A stretch of 64,000 nt of DNA from Micromussa lordhowensis (taxonomy: Eukaryota; Cnidaria; Anthozoa; Scleractinia; Lobophylliidae). Below the pieces are notes generated by a model that saw only the letters and a program-made list of their open reading frames with translations, did no database searches and had not been told where the DNA came from. A program made the position numbers and the translations under genes. The number at the start of each line of letters is the position of its first letter. Position 1 is the stretch's first letter. The stretch is taken from positions 4,855,335-4,919,334 of the forward strand of contig OZ026601.1 in the NCBI GenBank assembly GCA_964020085.1, written 5' to 3'. Below are positions 1 through 12,200 of this stretch, piece by piece.

Positions 1-870
1 TTGACCATCAATCATAACTTTTCACTGGTGCTTTCCTGAGTTTGACCAAGTAAATGTAATGCTTAAATATTATTTCCATTGAATTTTGATTTTGTCATTG
101 CTTTATTTCCTTTTCTAGTGAGTGGTCATTGTAACTGAAAAGGGTTTGGTATTGTGGCACTAAATTGAAAACTGCTCCTAAAATAAAGATGGTGTTGCAG
201 TTCAAAATGTGTAACTAAATGTGTAAATAAATCATTTACGTGTAACTAAATAAATTAAATGTAATTATTACACCAGTATGGTAAGTCACACCATCAAATT
301 TGCTCAATGCAATACTTTAAATTTTTAATGACGGCATGCAAAGAAAGTCATTTCCATTACCCTGGGTAAAGGATCTTGCGGTCCAGCTAGTGGATTCTGT
401 CCTTCAGTAAAATTTCTTGGTAATTTTTTTGTCGTTAAATTGAGGAAATTCAAGTTACAGACTGAAGTACTGTCAGCTGGTAACAACAGATCATATTTTG
501 GGGGGCTAGAAAGAATACGTTTTGAGCTTAATACAAGTCATGTAGCTCATAGTTACAGCTTACCCAAAGGGCAATCCAAAAAATGGACCTTTTTACTGGT
601 GTCACACAAAAAAATACTCACACTGCTAGTCTAAGATTTATCATGCCAAATTTAGAAAATATGTGAAGTTTCATGAGAATCTGTTGCAAACTCTGGGACC
701 CCTAACTGGACAATTTTTACAATGAAATATATTTATGCCAGGAGGCAACACTTGACCCCTAGAATACATGTACATGTACATTTGCTTGGAAGTTTGGGGT
801 CCCATTTTTTTATGATTTTACAACTGCTTCTTATAAAACTTCACAGATTTACTAAATTCAGCATGATAAA

Positions 871-1173
871 TTACAGTCTTTCCTGTAAAACCATGAACAC
901 CAGAGAAATTTCTGGAATGCTTATTGTCTTGCGACCAATCAGATGCGAGATGATAACACAAAAGGTAACCGGCAAACCGCAGCATGGATTAGTCACGACT
1001 TGACAGTAACAACGAGCTGGCTTTTTCTTCCACAACAAAGCTTCAATTTTACAATTTTGCGGTTTGGCGGTTATCTTTTGCAGTTTCATCTCGCATCTGA
1101 TCAATTGGTTGTGCAACAATAAACGTTCCAGAAATTTTCTCTGGTGTTCACGGTTTTACGGGAAAGACTGTAA
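871..1173. mobile_element. Long-armed inverted-repeat element (MITE-like)
   Basis: The ends TTACAGTCTTTCC and GGAAAGACTGTAA are inverted copies. The arms continue inward for about 100 bases with the same order of blocks (a CACCAGAGAAA block, then a CAGATGCGAGATGA block, then a CCGCAAACCGCA-like block read on opposite strands). It lies just past the leftmost visible UBR3 exon, so it is intronic to that gene. No transposase frame is present. The rest of 1-1285 shows no supported exon. Confidence 0.65.
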
Positions 1174-1285
1174 ACTGTATACCAAGGCCGTTTTTTGTTT
1201 ATTTGAAAAATATGAAAAATCGTTGATATTGTGTGACATCGGTAAAAAGGTCCATTGGTTCTCTTTGTAGCCTGAATGAACTAAC

Positions 1286-4200
1286 CAGTCAAGTGTTCAA
1301 TGAACCTCATCCACTGGCTAATGAGGTCATCACTCTGCATAAACATCTCAGCTATTGACTTGTGTGATAGAACATTGATGAAGTCACTAACTATCGGCCA
1401 ATAGCAATGGTTCTTGAGTGCACGACTCTCGCAATTCACCACGGCATGATTTGAAATTGTGTCTGAAAACAAGTAAACAATTAACGATCCAACAAAGTAT
1501 GATTAAAGCAATCCACATTCCAAACATGCACATGTCCTATATAATGATAATTTTTAATGACTGGGTTCGATTGGAATTAAATTCTGCTTTACCATCTGCA
1601 TTATGGCACCCTCTCTGGGCTCAGACAGGAGGAGGGGGGTTTGACAAAGTGTCCACATGGATTTAATCAAAGTAATTTGAGCAACGCTTATTAAAATTTG
1701 TTCAATGCTTTTCTAGAAATTTTTCTGGGAAAATTTTAGTGCGTCAACTGTTTCTTTTTGTGTAACATTTGAGATTTCCATGGCAAAGATGCACTGACAG
1801 GCCGTTTTCCTCAATTTCATTCACCAGTCTAGAATCTTAACCTTATTTTGAATAATTTATTCTATCTTCCGTTTTCTAAAACAAATTGTACTGATTAGTT
1901 AAATTCATGGCAAAACTTGAAATCTAAAATAAGGGATGCAGGTTCACAACAAAGTTTAGGACCTTCTACTATTCTTTATTCATCATTCTAACAATCTGTG
2001 CCCCAACCATTTGAAAATACAGTACCACACCAATTTCTGAAGACTTCTTGATAACTTGAACCAATTTTATTTTCAATGGAGAAAATGAGATTTCTTTAGA
2101 TGCGAATGACATACTGAACTGAGGAGAGGGTACATTCTGTGCCCTTCAACAGAGCCCTCCAGGGACACTGCGATTAAAGCCCTACAAAAAGAGCCCTTTT
2201 AAAATGGTATTAAGTTTAAAGTAAAAGATGTGCCATATATACCTCCCCTTCTAAAAGTCACCAGTGTTGGCCTTGCCATGTCATGCAAAACCTTGACCAT
2301 AATTTGAAGAAGATTCTGCTCACGCACAACTTTCTCAGCTAAGATTTTGTTACTAAACAACTGTACACTGACATGCACCACACGATTTGACAACTGGTCC
2401 ACGCTGTTTGAGTTGCTGTTGAGCACCAGGACTTTGGCTATCTTCTGATAGTTTTGGCAGAATACTCTGGTAAATGCTTCCTACAGGGTGAAATGATTGA
2501 GTTGTTAGTGAAATGTCTTGAAACAAGGGAGGATTAAGCCATACTTGGACCAGTGGTTTCTATAGGAAACATGAGACTGCAAAAATGTACTACATGTATG
2601 TACCCCTGGATGGGATATGAGACCAGTGCCAGGTTCTCTTTAGCAACTCACAACTCGCAAAATTCCTGAAAATAAGGAATTAAGTAAATTATTCTTATAC
2701 TTATATACATGTACCTTATATGCCGTGCTTGGCAAAAGATGAAGAAGAAATGTCACTATTTTCTGTGGAAATTCAAACTGTGTCACAAAGTCCATTAAAA
2801 AGTCCAAGAAAGTTCTGTTAACAATGTCATCGACACTATCAGTTGACAAGCCACTTGATAAAGAGCTTGAACTGTCCACTCTGTCGACTGATGAATGCGT
2901 TGTACTGTGAAATGATCCTGAAGTTGTAGATGATGATCTTGTTTCTTTAACAAATATTCTTTCTACATCTAATACTTTCATCATTAAGGACTCTGCTGTT
3001 ACAGTTTTCATAGTATTTGTGTCACACAACTGTACAAGAAAGCTAACAAGTGTCTCTGCATCACTCATATCCTCAGCCACTAGATCGGAAAAAAAGTTAT
3101 GTTAAAGTCAGGTTTTTTAACTTGTATTCTATCCACAAGTAATATTCAGTAAATTAGAGAAAAGCCATTTCCATTACTAGTAATCAATTTGCAGTAGGAG
3201 TACTTGAGCCAGACCACTTGGAAAAGAGGTAACTCATCAGTACATTACTTGTCTTGAGAACAAAGGATAGCAACCTTCTCTCAAATAAACCAATAACACT
3301 GAAGAATACAAACAACTGTTCTTAACAAAACTGAAAACCTAACAAAGTGCGAAGTGGAGCAAACCTCAGGAAACTTTGTGATTTGTTGATTGGTCAATTT
3401 TGATCTTAAATTTTGGCGTGTGCTTTTCAACGGTTTCAGTTTGGTTGTTGCAAAATGAGTTTTCGAGCTATATTTTTCGAGTGAGATTTAGTATAATGAA
3501 AATTTGCCATCAAGGACTGAAAGTAAATACCTATTAAATATGGGGCCAACTCTTTTAACTGTTGTTGAAGTCTCAAACACAGTCTTGGAACAACAATTTT
3601 AGCCATGGCTAACAGCTCTGGAGGAGGAGTTCTGGAGACAGCTGTGTCCTTTGTGCCATGACGATGACAAAACCTTTCAAGAATCAGTAAGAGGTTGTTA
3701 ACATACCTAATTAATTGTGAGAGCCAGTCATTCATCAGTCCACTTGGGGGGGACATTTATACAGGGTACACTGTAGCCTACATATACCAGAGCATTTTGG
3801 TTTTTGGCATGCATATTTTGCAGAACACCCTAGGCTGAATGTGCTTTTTGCTTGAAATTAGTTTCACTCATGTTTGCTTGCAGTTAACTTATATTGATTA
3901 ATTTTTTTGTTGGAAACAACAGCATCATATTGTATTTGACCCTTTCCAAGAGGAAAGGTGACTAGATTGTGAACCCATTCAATCTGAAGAGGTTGGATGC
4001 AAAATATAGCCCCTGAATACTTGAGGCTCCAGATGTTCGAATGCTGGACAATATTATCCACGGGATAAATTACTATCCAGTGAATAAGTGTTCACAACAC
4101 AAACCACCCTACCGCTGGATAGTGATTTATCCCACGGATAGCGTCATCCAACCTCTTTATAATTAAGTAACACAGCTGTTAAAATCATTTGAAAAATCCT

Positions 4201-6162
4201 TTATTGGTTCTTTATCACATGTAAATCAAAAAGGCTTTTTAAGCCAAATCATGATATTTGAAATGGTCATGTTTCAGGTTATACATACAGTGGAACTCTG
4301 CCTTATGGCCACCTCGATAATATGGCCACTTTACTCTGGCCTGAAAAAAAGCTCAGTCAGTCATTTTCTTATTTAAAGACCCTCCTTTGATACAGTCATT
4401 CCGTTAATACAGCCATTCAGTTAATACGGCCAGATTTTTGTGGCCTGTTGGTGAACGGATTAACAGGGTTCCACTGTATTACAAGGGTGGTCAAAAAGGT
4501 TTTAAGGAGTCTGTATATTGCATGACTCAGCATACATTTTAAAGCAGTCATTAATTTACAGATAATCTTTAAGTTTAATTAGGTGGAACACTTGGGTTGT
4601 TTTGATTGTTACAACTGTAATGACTTCTACCAAAAAACTTAATATATCTTTATGGTTGAGACAGCAACTATAATTTTATATTCAAATGTAAACTGCATAG
4701 TGACTGCATTGCCCTACCATGTACATATGCACTATTATCATATGACCCGTACTGCCTGCAAGCAATTTCCTTGGAAAACCATAAGAAAAAAGGTCACGTA
4801 TAAGGGCCATACGAGTCAAAGTGATAGGGCTGGAAAAACGCATACAGCCCTACTAGAAAAGCATACGGCCCCAGCAAAAACAATGCAAAACAATTTTGTT
4901 GCTAAAAAGTGTTTCCTTGAAAATGAGTGAAACCGAACATTCCGACAGTGAGTTCTATTATCCAGGTGAGCTTTCGGACACCGAAATGCTGCAATTACCT
5001 ACCCACAGCGAAGCAACAGAAAGAAAGTCACAACTCTCAATACGAAGCAATGCTGCCGTGCACGGCCTTCGTTCCACCAAAAAATGAAAATGAAAAAAAA
5101 GTGGTGACATGATAAAATGCTTATTGACTGAGTGAGGTCGGGCTGGACGGAAAAATATTTGGCTCTCGGTCAGGAAGCACGGACCTCGCTGCACTCGGTC
5201 GACGTCAGTACGTCCTGACCTCGAGCCAAATATTTTTCCCGTCCAGCCCCCCAACTCAGTCAATAAGTACATATTACTATTCCAGAATATAACCATTTAT
5301 GGAAAGTGCAGTAGTTGTATGTATTCCAGTTCTAAGTAGAAATTACCTTATTATATTATGGAATCAAATTATCACTTTAAAATACTGTCTGATCATGATA
5401 CCATAATTTTCAAATTAATCCACTTCACATGTACAGTAAAGGCAGTTTTGAAACGAAAATTTTTGATGGCAAATGATTGGATTAGATGGCAGTACTGAAA
5501 CAAGGAAATTCCATAGATCCAGAAAGGATTTGATCCAATTACGCAAAACGATTAACCTCTTAAACTAATCAGCTAAACAAACAGTAAGATTATTTTAGTA
5601 AGCAAAGCAAAATCTTTGGCTCACGTAATTTACATGTATCTTGCAAGTTTAAGAGATTGTAACACAGATTAAACTAGTCGTCTTAGTTAAACCGTATCAA
5701 CAAAAGAACGTAACAAATTTGTACTCACCCTTCTGGTTTCATAACGTCTTCATCCCCACAGTCACAGGCGCCCCCAGCTTGACTTCTGAACATATTAAAA
5801 TCATGACCTTCGTGATTTCCAGCGTGGAAGCAGTCCGCACACAACGACATACAAGGAGAAATACCGCAATCTCTACACCGATACGCCACAAAGTTCTTAT
5901 TCCACACCAGACCGCAGATCGTTGGCGAGTCAAATGACCTCAAGACATGTTTAAATTCCTCTGGAGGTCTTCCACCAGCTATGAGCCGTAGACACCAATC
6001 TTGTCTTTCAGCGTCAAATGGATGCTGCAGGCTAAGCACTCCATCTAGAAAGCTTTGGATCTCCTTTCGTCCTTTCTCTGTGTGGCAGTGAGCCTTGAAA
6101 TTTGCGGCGGTGCTCTGTTTCGCTCGAACAGAGCAATTTTCAGGGAAATGTTTATCCGCCAT
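1286..6162 (-). CDS. UBR3: UBR3-like E3 ubiquitin-protein ligase, N-terminal part (five exons; continues beyond left edge)
   Basis: Members of this family are large E3 ligases that bind substrates through a UBR-type zinc finger. Exons on the minus strand are 6162-5729, 3742-3531, 3079-2715, 2480-2243 and 1462-1286, all with GT-AG borders and matching phases, giving about 475 residues. Exon 1 carries the UBR box at about residues 83-140, including [17 protein letters not shown] and [12 protein letters not shown], which closely resemble animal UBR3. Later exons match the region after the box ([44 protein letters not shown]). Exon 3 has a Ser/Thr-rich insert (about residues 245-285). The exon 2 acceptor was chosen because an upstream in-frame TAA excludes an earlier one. 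The RING and C-terminal regions of this roughly 1,900-residue family are not in the window. It is divergent with cyclin T. Confidence 0.9.
3987..4157. mobile_element. Short hairpin MITE in UBR3 intron 1 flank
   Basis: AAGAGGTTGGATG at the left is inverted as CATCCAACCTCTT at the right. An inner pair (CCACGGGATAAATTACTATCC and its near-complement CTGGATAGTGATTTATCCC) makes a strong second stem. It lies between UBR3 exons 2 and 1. No coding capacity. Confidence 0.55.
4288..4476. mobile_element. Mariner/pogo-like MITE with TA flanks
   Basis: The element begins CAGTGGAACTCTG and ends AGGGTTCCACTG, and is flanked on both sides by TA. A CAGTGGAAC-type terminus with a TA target duplication is characteristic of pogo/Tigger-type Tc1-mariner derivatives. 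At 189 bp it is non-autonomous. It sits in UBR3 intron 1. Confidence 0.65.
4923..5087 (+). other. Small acidic ORF of unknown status
   Basis: An ATG-initiated frame of 54 codons begins [19 protein letters not shown] and is rich in Ser, Glu and Asp. It is antisense to UBR3 within its first intron and ends just before a hairpin element. A strong donor-like CAG|GTGAGC occurs at about codon 14, so it could be a relic first exon of a mobile-element gene. The family is not recognised. It may be noncoding. Confidence 0.25.
5121..5266. repeat. Large near-perfect hairpin repeat
   Basis: TTATTGACTGAG at the left is mirrored by CTCAGTCAATAA at the right. The stem continues through GGCTGGACGG and AAAAATATTTGGCTC on both arms, leaving a short GTCGACGTC loop region. 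It is a foldback MITE in UBR3 intron 1. Confidence 0.65.
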
Positions 6163-6295
6163 ATTTCTTTGGTGTCATTTTGTTGCCTGGCGCTGACTGC
6201 TCATGCGTACGATAGACGATAGCTGAGCGACTAGCTGAGCGGGACCTGGAGCGAGACATGTCGCGCGTGCGCTCTTTGTTTCCTGTTGTTCCAAG
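6163..6295. promoter_or_regulatory. Presumed bidirectional promoter, UBR3 / cyclin T
   Basis: Only 133 bp separate the two divergent start codons. The interval is GC-richer than its surroundings and contains a direct repeat TAGCTGAGCG at 6220-6229 and 6232-6241. No TATA box is evident, as expected for a housekeeping promoter. Shared use is inferred from geometry. Confidence 0.6.
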
Positions 6296-9200
6296 ATGGC
6301 GACCAGTGCAGTGAGTACGACGGACAGGTTTTACTTCACTAAAGAACAGTTGCAAAATACGCCGTCTAGAAAGAACGGGATTGATCCTGAGAAAGAGCAA
6401 AGCTACAGGCAACAAGCGGCAACGCTAATTCAAGATATGGGACAACGTCTTTCAGTGTATCTTTTCGTTAAACGCTGTTAGTTTTGCGATCTTTTACGTT
6501 TGTACGTGACATCATACTAAACTCACTTTTCCCTACGTCAAAAGCTTTTATTCCTTAACCAAATGTTATAGGAGCCAGCTGACAATAAACACAGCAATCG
6601 TTTACATGCACAGATTCTACATGTTTCACTCTTTCAACAAATTCCATCGAAACGTAAGTTGAACCGGTGAATGCATTCCACTTGCCGAATAACTTTATAC
6701 GCTTGTAATTAAATTTGAAGTTTCATTCGTACTTTTATTACTTTCGTCGCGTTAAACAGGACCTTTTCGTTTTCAACTATCATTTTACGATTTTCAAAAA
6801 GACATTTAGTAGTTTCCTTGGCTCTGGTGATGTTGGTGAATGTGATTCATGTTAGTTTATTGTTCATGACTGACTGAGTTTCCCTCTCATATTTCGTCAT
6901 TTCTTCCTGAATGTCATTGAATTTATGTCTCTAGTACTACAGGCCATCTACTTTGAAGACCCTTTAAGCAGTTGATAGACTTAAATTAAAACTGTTGAAG
7001 ATGACATATCCCAAATTTTAAATGTATTTGTACACATGTATAATTGTTTACTCTTCATTGTATTCCTGGCTTACAAGTTTGAATTCTTTAAGAATCATGT
7101 CTGGTGATTGTGATTATGAAAAACAGCTACCACTGATGGTAGTATTGATTCTTTTTCTAGAAAAGTAAAAAGTCTGGATACGAGCCTAGTGGCTCATCAG
7201 GCTGGAGCTTATCCCGGTTTCAGTAGCATGAAGCGACTAGGAGTATTTCTACTCCCCCCTGGATGGGATGCTAGTCCATTGCCGGGTTACCCATAGCATT
7301 AAATTCGCCAGTACCCATTTATACACCTGGGTGGAGAGAGGCATTGTGAGAGTGAAGTGTCTTGCCCAAGGACACAACACAATGTCCCCAGCCAGGACTC
7401 GAACCCGGAGCGCTCGCTCCGGAGTCAAGCGCACTAACCATGAGGCCACCGCGCCCCTTTTTCTAGAATATCCCCTTAATTGTTGTCCAAACGGTAGACA
7501 ACGTTTACCACCTTCTGTACAACTTGGGTCTGATTATGTTATGTTGGTACGTTGTTGTTACTAACTGCTGGTTTTTTTTTTTTTGGGGGGGGGGACTTGT
7601 TCTTGGATTACAGAGGAGGCAAATTAACCAAGACTTAAATTTTATGCTTTGGTAAAATTGTTTTGCCTTTGAAGTGTTATTGGTAATCACATTGAAGCCA
7701 TTAATTTGTTTTTGTTAATAAATGTGACATTCTCGTGAAGGCCTTGGCACCTTGTTGTCTGTTCCTGGCTGCTAAGATCGAAGAACAACCACGCAAATTG
7801 GAACATGTAATTAAGGTGGCACATGCTTGCCTACACAGAGATGGCCCTCCACTGGACCTCAAGAGTGAAGTATGTTACCTTTTATCTACCTTTACATCCT
7901 TAAAATTTAACTGCATGGTGTCCTTCACCTGGCCAGGTGGCATTTTTTTCTCATTTTTTGCCAGCCTTTCAAAAACGTTAGTGGGGTAGTATCCACTAGA
8001 CAGGCATGCACTCCTAGAGAAAGCAAGAGTGAGAACAACAATGCCCTTTTGCTTTAGGCTCTTAATAATATAGAAACTAAGGTTACAGGTCTATTGCTGG
8101 TAATAAAGAAAATAAGAAAAAAACTTTTTGTGTGTTTTCTATCAAAACAGAAACACTAGTGGAGAAGGACTCGGAAATGTTGAGCCACAGAACAAGGTTT
8201 CCACAGCTTTTCTGAGTTCTATGCGACACATATTTTGCGATTTTGAGGTGTACATATTTCGCGACACTTAAATTTTGCGATTTTGCGAAAACTTAATTTG
8301 TAGTTTGAATCACTTTAACTTCATATTTTCGAGTAGCACGCAATTTGTTTCCTTTGCAATGTTGCTTAAACATGTCGTTGAATTTACATGTAGTAAACCA
8401 TCTTTTACTTTATCAATGGTACAATAATAATTATTGTATTTATTTAGTTAGTATTTTCCTTCCTCAAAATTCCATGATTCATTTGACTCTACTCCATTTT
8501 TGTATTTCAAGGAATATCTGCAGCAAGCTCAGGATTTGGTTGAAAATGAAAGCATTCTTTTACAAACTCTAGGTAAGGGATATATTCAAGCTCTTGTTTC
8601 CATTTTGCAACTTTTATCCCCCATGCTCACTGCTGAGGAAATGTTGGCTGGAGGCCAAATTTTTTGGTTATTGGTTATTGTAATATCATTTCTTGCACTA
8701 CAGCATATAGTTAGTTGCCTTTGTCATGTTGATGTGCGTTACTACACACATGGAGACCCTTGTGACTGTACATGTAGTCTTCATTCAAATATAAAACTTG
8801 AGCTGGTGTCATGTAACAATGAATAGCAAACAAAACAGCAAAGAACATGGTTTATTTGTACTGTCTGTAAACGTAACCAGCTGATTAAACGATACATGTA
8901 TGTGAATTAAAAGTACAAACGGTGGCTGGTCGCCCAAAATAACTAAAAAGCTAAACTTGACAGGAGGCAGCATGGCCGAGTGGTTTGGGGCGCTGGTGTT
9001 GTAACCCGGAGGTCCCGGGTTCAGGGCCTCCACCCTGCCACTAGCGGGATTTGTTTCTTGGTAGTCCCCAGTTCAAATCCTCAGTCACGCTTTGTAAATA
9101 GCCAACTAGTCTCCCTCCTGCCAGTTGGGATTTCTAACTATGTTACGTTTATTTGAAATATTTGTTTCCTCTGTTTCAGTGGCATGCCTGCAAACTAGCT

Positions 9201-12200
9201 AAAGCTTAGTGCTTGTATATGTTGTGGTTTGATTTTTTTTTTTTGGTTCAATTTTTTTTAAACCAGTTTTAAATTTTTCAAACTGGTTCATATTTTTCAA
9301 ACCAGTTTTTTTTTTGACAACTATCTATAAAAGGGGAAAATATCTCTTAACATTCCTCTAACCTATTCTCTAACCTATTCTCTCCTTTTCTTGCCGAGTT
9401 TCTCCTGATTTATTCTCCCATCTACCCTACCCCTTCCCCCCAACCCCCATTACGAATACTAATTAACAGCAGGTTTTAATTTTTTTTCCTTTTTACCTCG
9501 TACTCACCAGGATTTGAACTGCCAACCTCTAGGTAGAACTGCTTCCCACTTGCATTATATTACCACTTGACCACGAAAGCACTGGATGCAAAGGCTCTCA
9601 TATTTCTTTTAATTATCAGTTTATCACCCCAGTCTCCTCTCATAAAAATTTAATTTATTCATAGATAAATATAAATTTTAATTTATTCAAACCTTTTATT
9701 TATTCTAACCTAACCCTAATCTTAATTACTAAGAAGCTATCAGTTCCAAATAAGTGGTTAGTTCTAATCAGTAACCCAGACAAAACATTTTGACTGAAAG
9801 ATACATTGCAGGGAAAAACAAAACCGCTAGGTTTTTTTAATGATAAATGGCAGTGTTTCATTATAAAATATTTCGTGTCAGCAATTTAGTCACTACCATC
9901 GCCGCCCCCTTTTAAAGAAAGTCATTACTTTCATTTACTGTGTCAGTATATTCATTTACTAAGCAATTATACAAACAGTTTGTAACATCCGTGCTAGTTT
10001 TAGTTTTATATTGTTTTAGAGTAGTTTATTAATTATATTGTCAACGTTTTGTTATATTTTTAATTTATGCGTATGTTTTCTTTAATTTGTCTGTAAAATA
10101 TTTATATTTAATTTGTCTGCAAACTAAATAAAAAAAAATCAGTAACCTGGGAGCTCAACCCAAACCACGAAGTAACATGCACAGCTGACCCAGCCTAACA
10201 TCAAAGCTAACCATTCCAAATAAGTGCTTAGGCCTAATCACTAACCTGAGCGCTTAACCCAAATTACTAAGGCACATGCTCACATCTTGCTCCAAATTAA
10301 AAATTAAACTGGTTTGAAAAAAATGAACCAGTTTAAAAAATTTTGTACTGGTTCAGAAACAAATTGTACCAAAGGTAAAATTGAACTACAACATATACAT
10401 GTAGCTAAGTGCATGATCACTATAAGGGGACAAAATTTTTTTTTAAACAAGTTGGGTGACCAGCTATTATAGCCATTCATTTCTGTATGGAATCAGTTTT
10501 CATGGATGGGTAGTGCATAGACTCTTGTAGTCTTTGTTACCCAATGAGGCAAAGTGGCATCACGTGAGCTATGTTGGGCATGGGATTAAAATGTGCGGTC
10601 ATGCTGGTAAGCGACCCACGTGGTATGAGTTTTTCATGTGTTAAGACATTCCCTTATTTTGTTTATGCCAGGATTTGAGATTACTGTTCATCATCCTCAC
10701 ACATATGTGGTCAAGTGTATACAGCTGGTCAGAGGTTAGTGTGCTTTATCGTCCAGTTAATGCAGTTATATATAGCATCTTACCTCTCATGTTATTATGT
10801 GAAAGACAACGAAGAACAAAATGTTAATTTTTTTGATACAGTGTAGATGGCATTGTTGCATATGTGCTGTACTTTCTTTTAACAAACTATGAACAACAAG
10901 GTCTTGGCATCTGGGCAATGCATTCAGAATTACAGCACTATTAAATCATTCTTTCATTTAAGAAATAGAAAACATGTACCATGTTTCTATCGAGTTATAG
11001 AAACACGAGTGGAAGTTTGGGAGAACGAGAAATGCTGTGGGGGCGAGTGTTTCCACAGCTTTTTCGAGTTCTCCCAAACTTCCACGAGTGTTTCTATAAC
11101 TTGATAGAAACACAGAGAACATGTTTTATATTTCTTTTAGAAAACACCACGACGAAAAAAGGAAAACAACTTGTTTACTTTGATTATCAAAATTGAAATT
11201 CTCTTTGCTCGCGGCATCATCATGTCAACAACTTGTTATAGAAACACGATTATTAAACAATCAGCGCGCGTATTTTCTTAGTGCTGTTTTCTAAATACAA
11301 ATAAAAGGCGACATTCAAATCAATGCTGAACTTTAAACAAATGCCAAGACCTTGTACATGCAGTATTTATAACAACGCATGGCAGTTCCATACAAAAAAA
11401 ATTGTCAAAGGAGGAAATTGTTCAAAATCAATTTATTTAGTACATTGTATTGATATCTACAGGTAATGTAGATAATTAATATTTTTAAAAGGAGTTAGAC
11501 TTGAATTCATGTATAGAACTTTGCAATGTAGTGAAGGCTTAGTGCGGAACCATTCAGACATTATAGGCTTTTTCCTGGCAACCTCTGATTTTCATGAATG
11601 TTTATACAAAAATTTCATCCCTCTTCCTTCCTAAAAGGCACCCCCACTCCCATCTTTGCATTCCTTAGGATCTACTGCAGTAATAAAAAGTGGCATCATC
11701 GGGATTGGGTGTTTTTGCACTAATACCTCAATCATATACTACTACGATACTATTTATACAGAGCTCTATAATGTTATTACCTGTGGTAAATGAAATGATT
11801 TTGCTAATTTGACATTTCACACTGCCCACTCCAGCAAGCAAGGACCTTGGCCAGACCTCGTACTTCATGGCCACTAACAGGTAGAACCTTCCTACCTTGT
11901 GTTTGTTTCACATGTGCTACTGACCGTTGGTCAACATGGGAGACAGTGCAGAGGGTGTGCCCCAGTTGCTGAGTGTGATGTTGGATATATATACCTTTCC
12001 TATTCATTGTGTAGTTCCAGAAAATATCCATACCTCCCCCACAGAAGGGATTTTTTTTTATATGATCCCCACTGCCTCTGCTAATTTCTATTAAGCTTCA
12101 TACATCTCTAGAACTGTTTCGGTCTTTCAAAAAAAACACCCCCAGGGAATTCTGATCCCTTCAGTGAAGTATGAAGTATGAGTGCTTTCTGAGAGTGCTT

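Noticed and set aside
5725..5937. Plus-strand frames over UBR3 exon 1
   Set aside because: Shadows of the UBR box exon.
7268..7564. 98-codon plus-strand frame (and similar frames at 24000, 51400, 60200)
   Set aside because: All fall inside family A SINE copies, where the same pseudo-peptides ([21 protein letters not shown]) recur.
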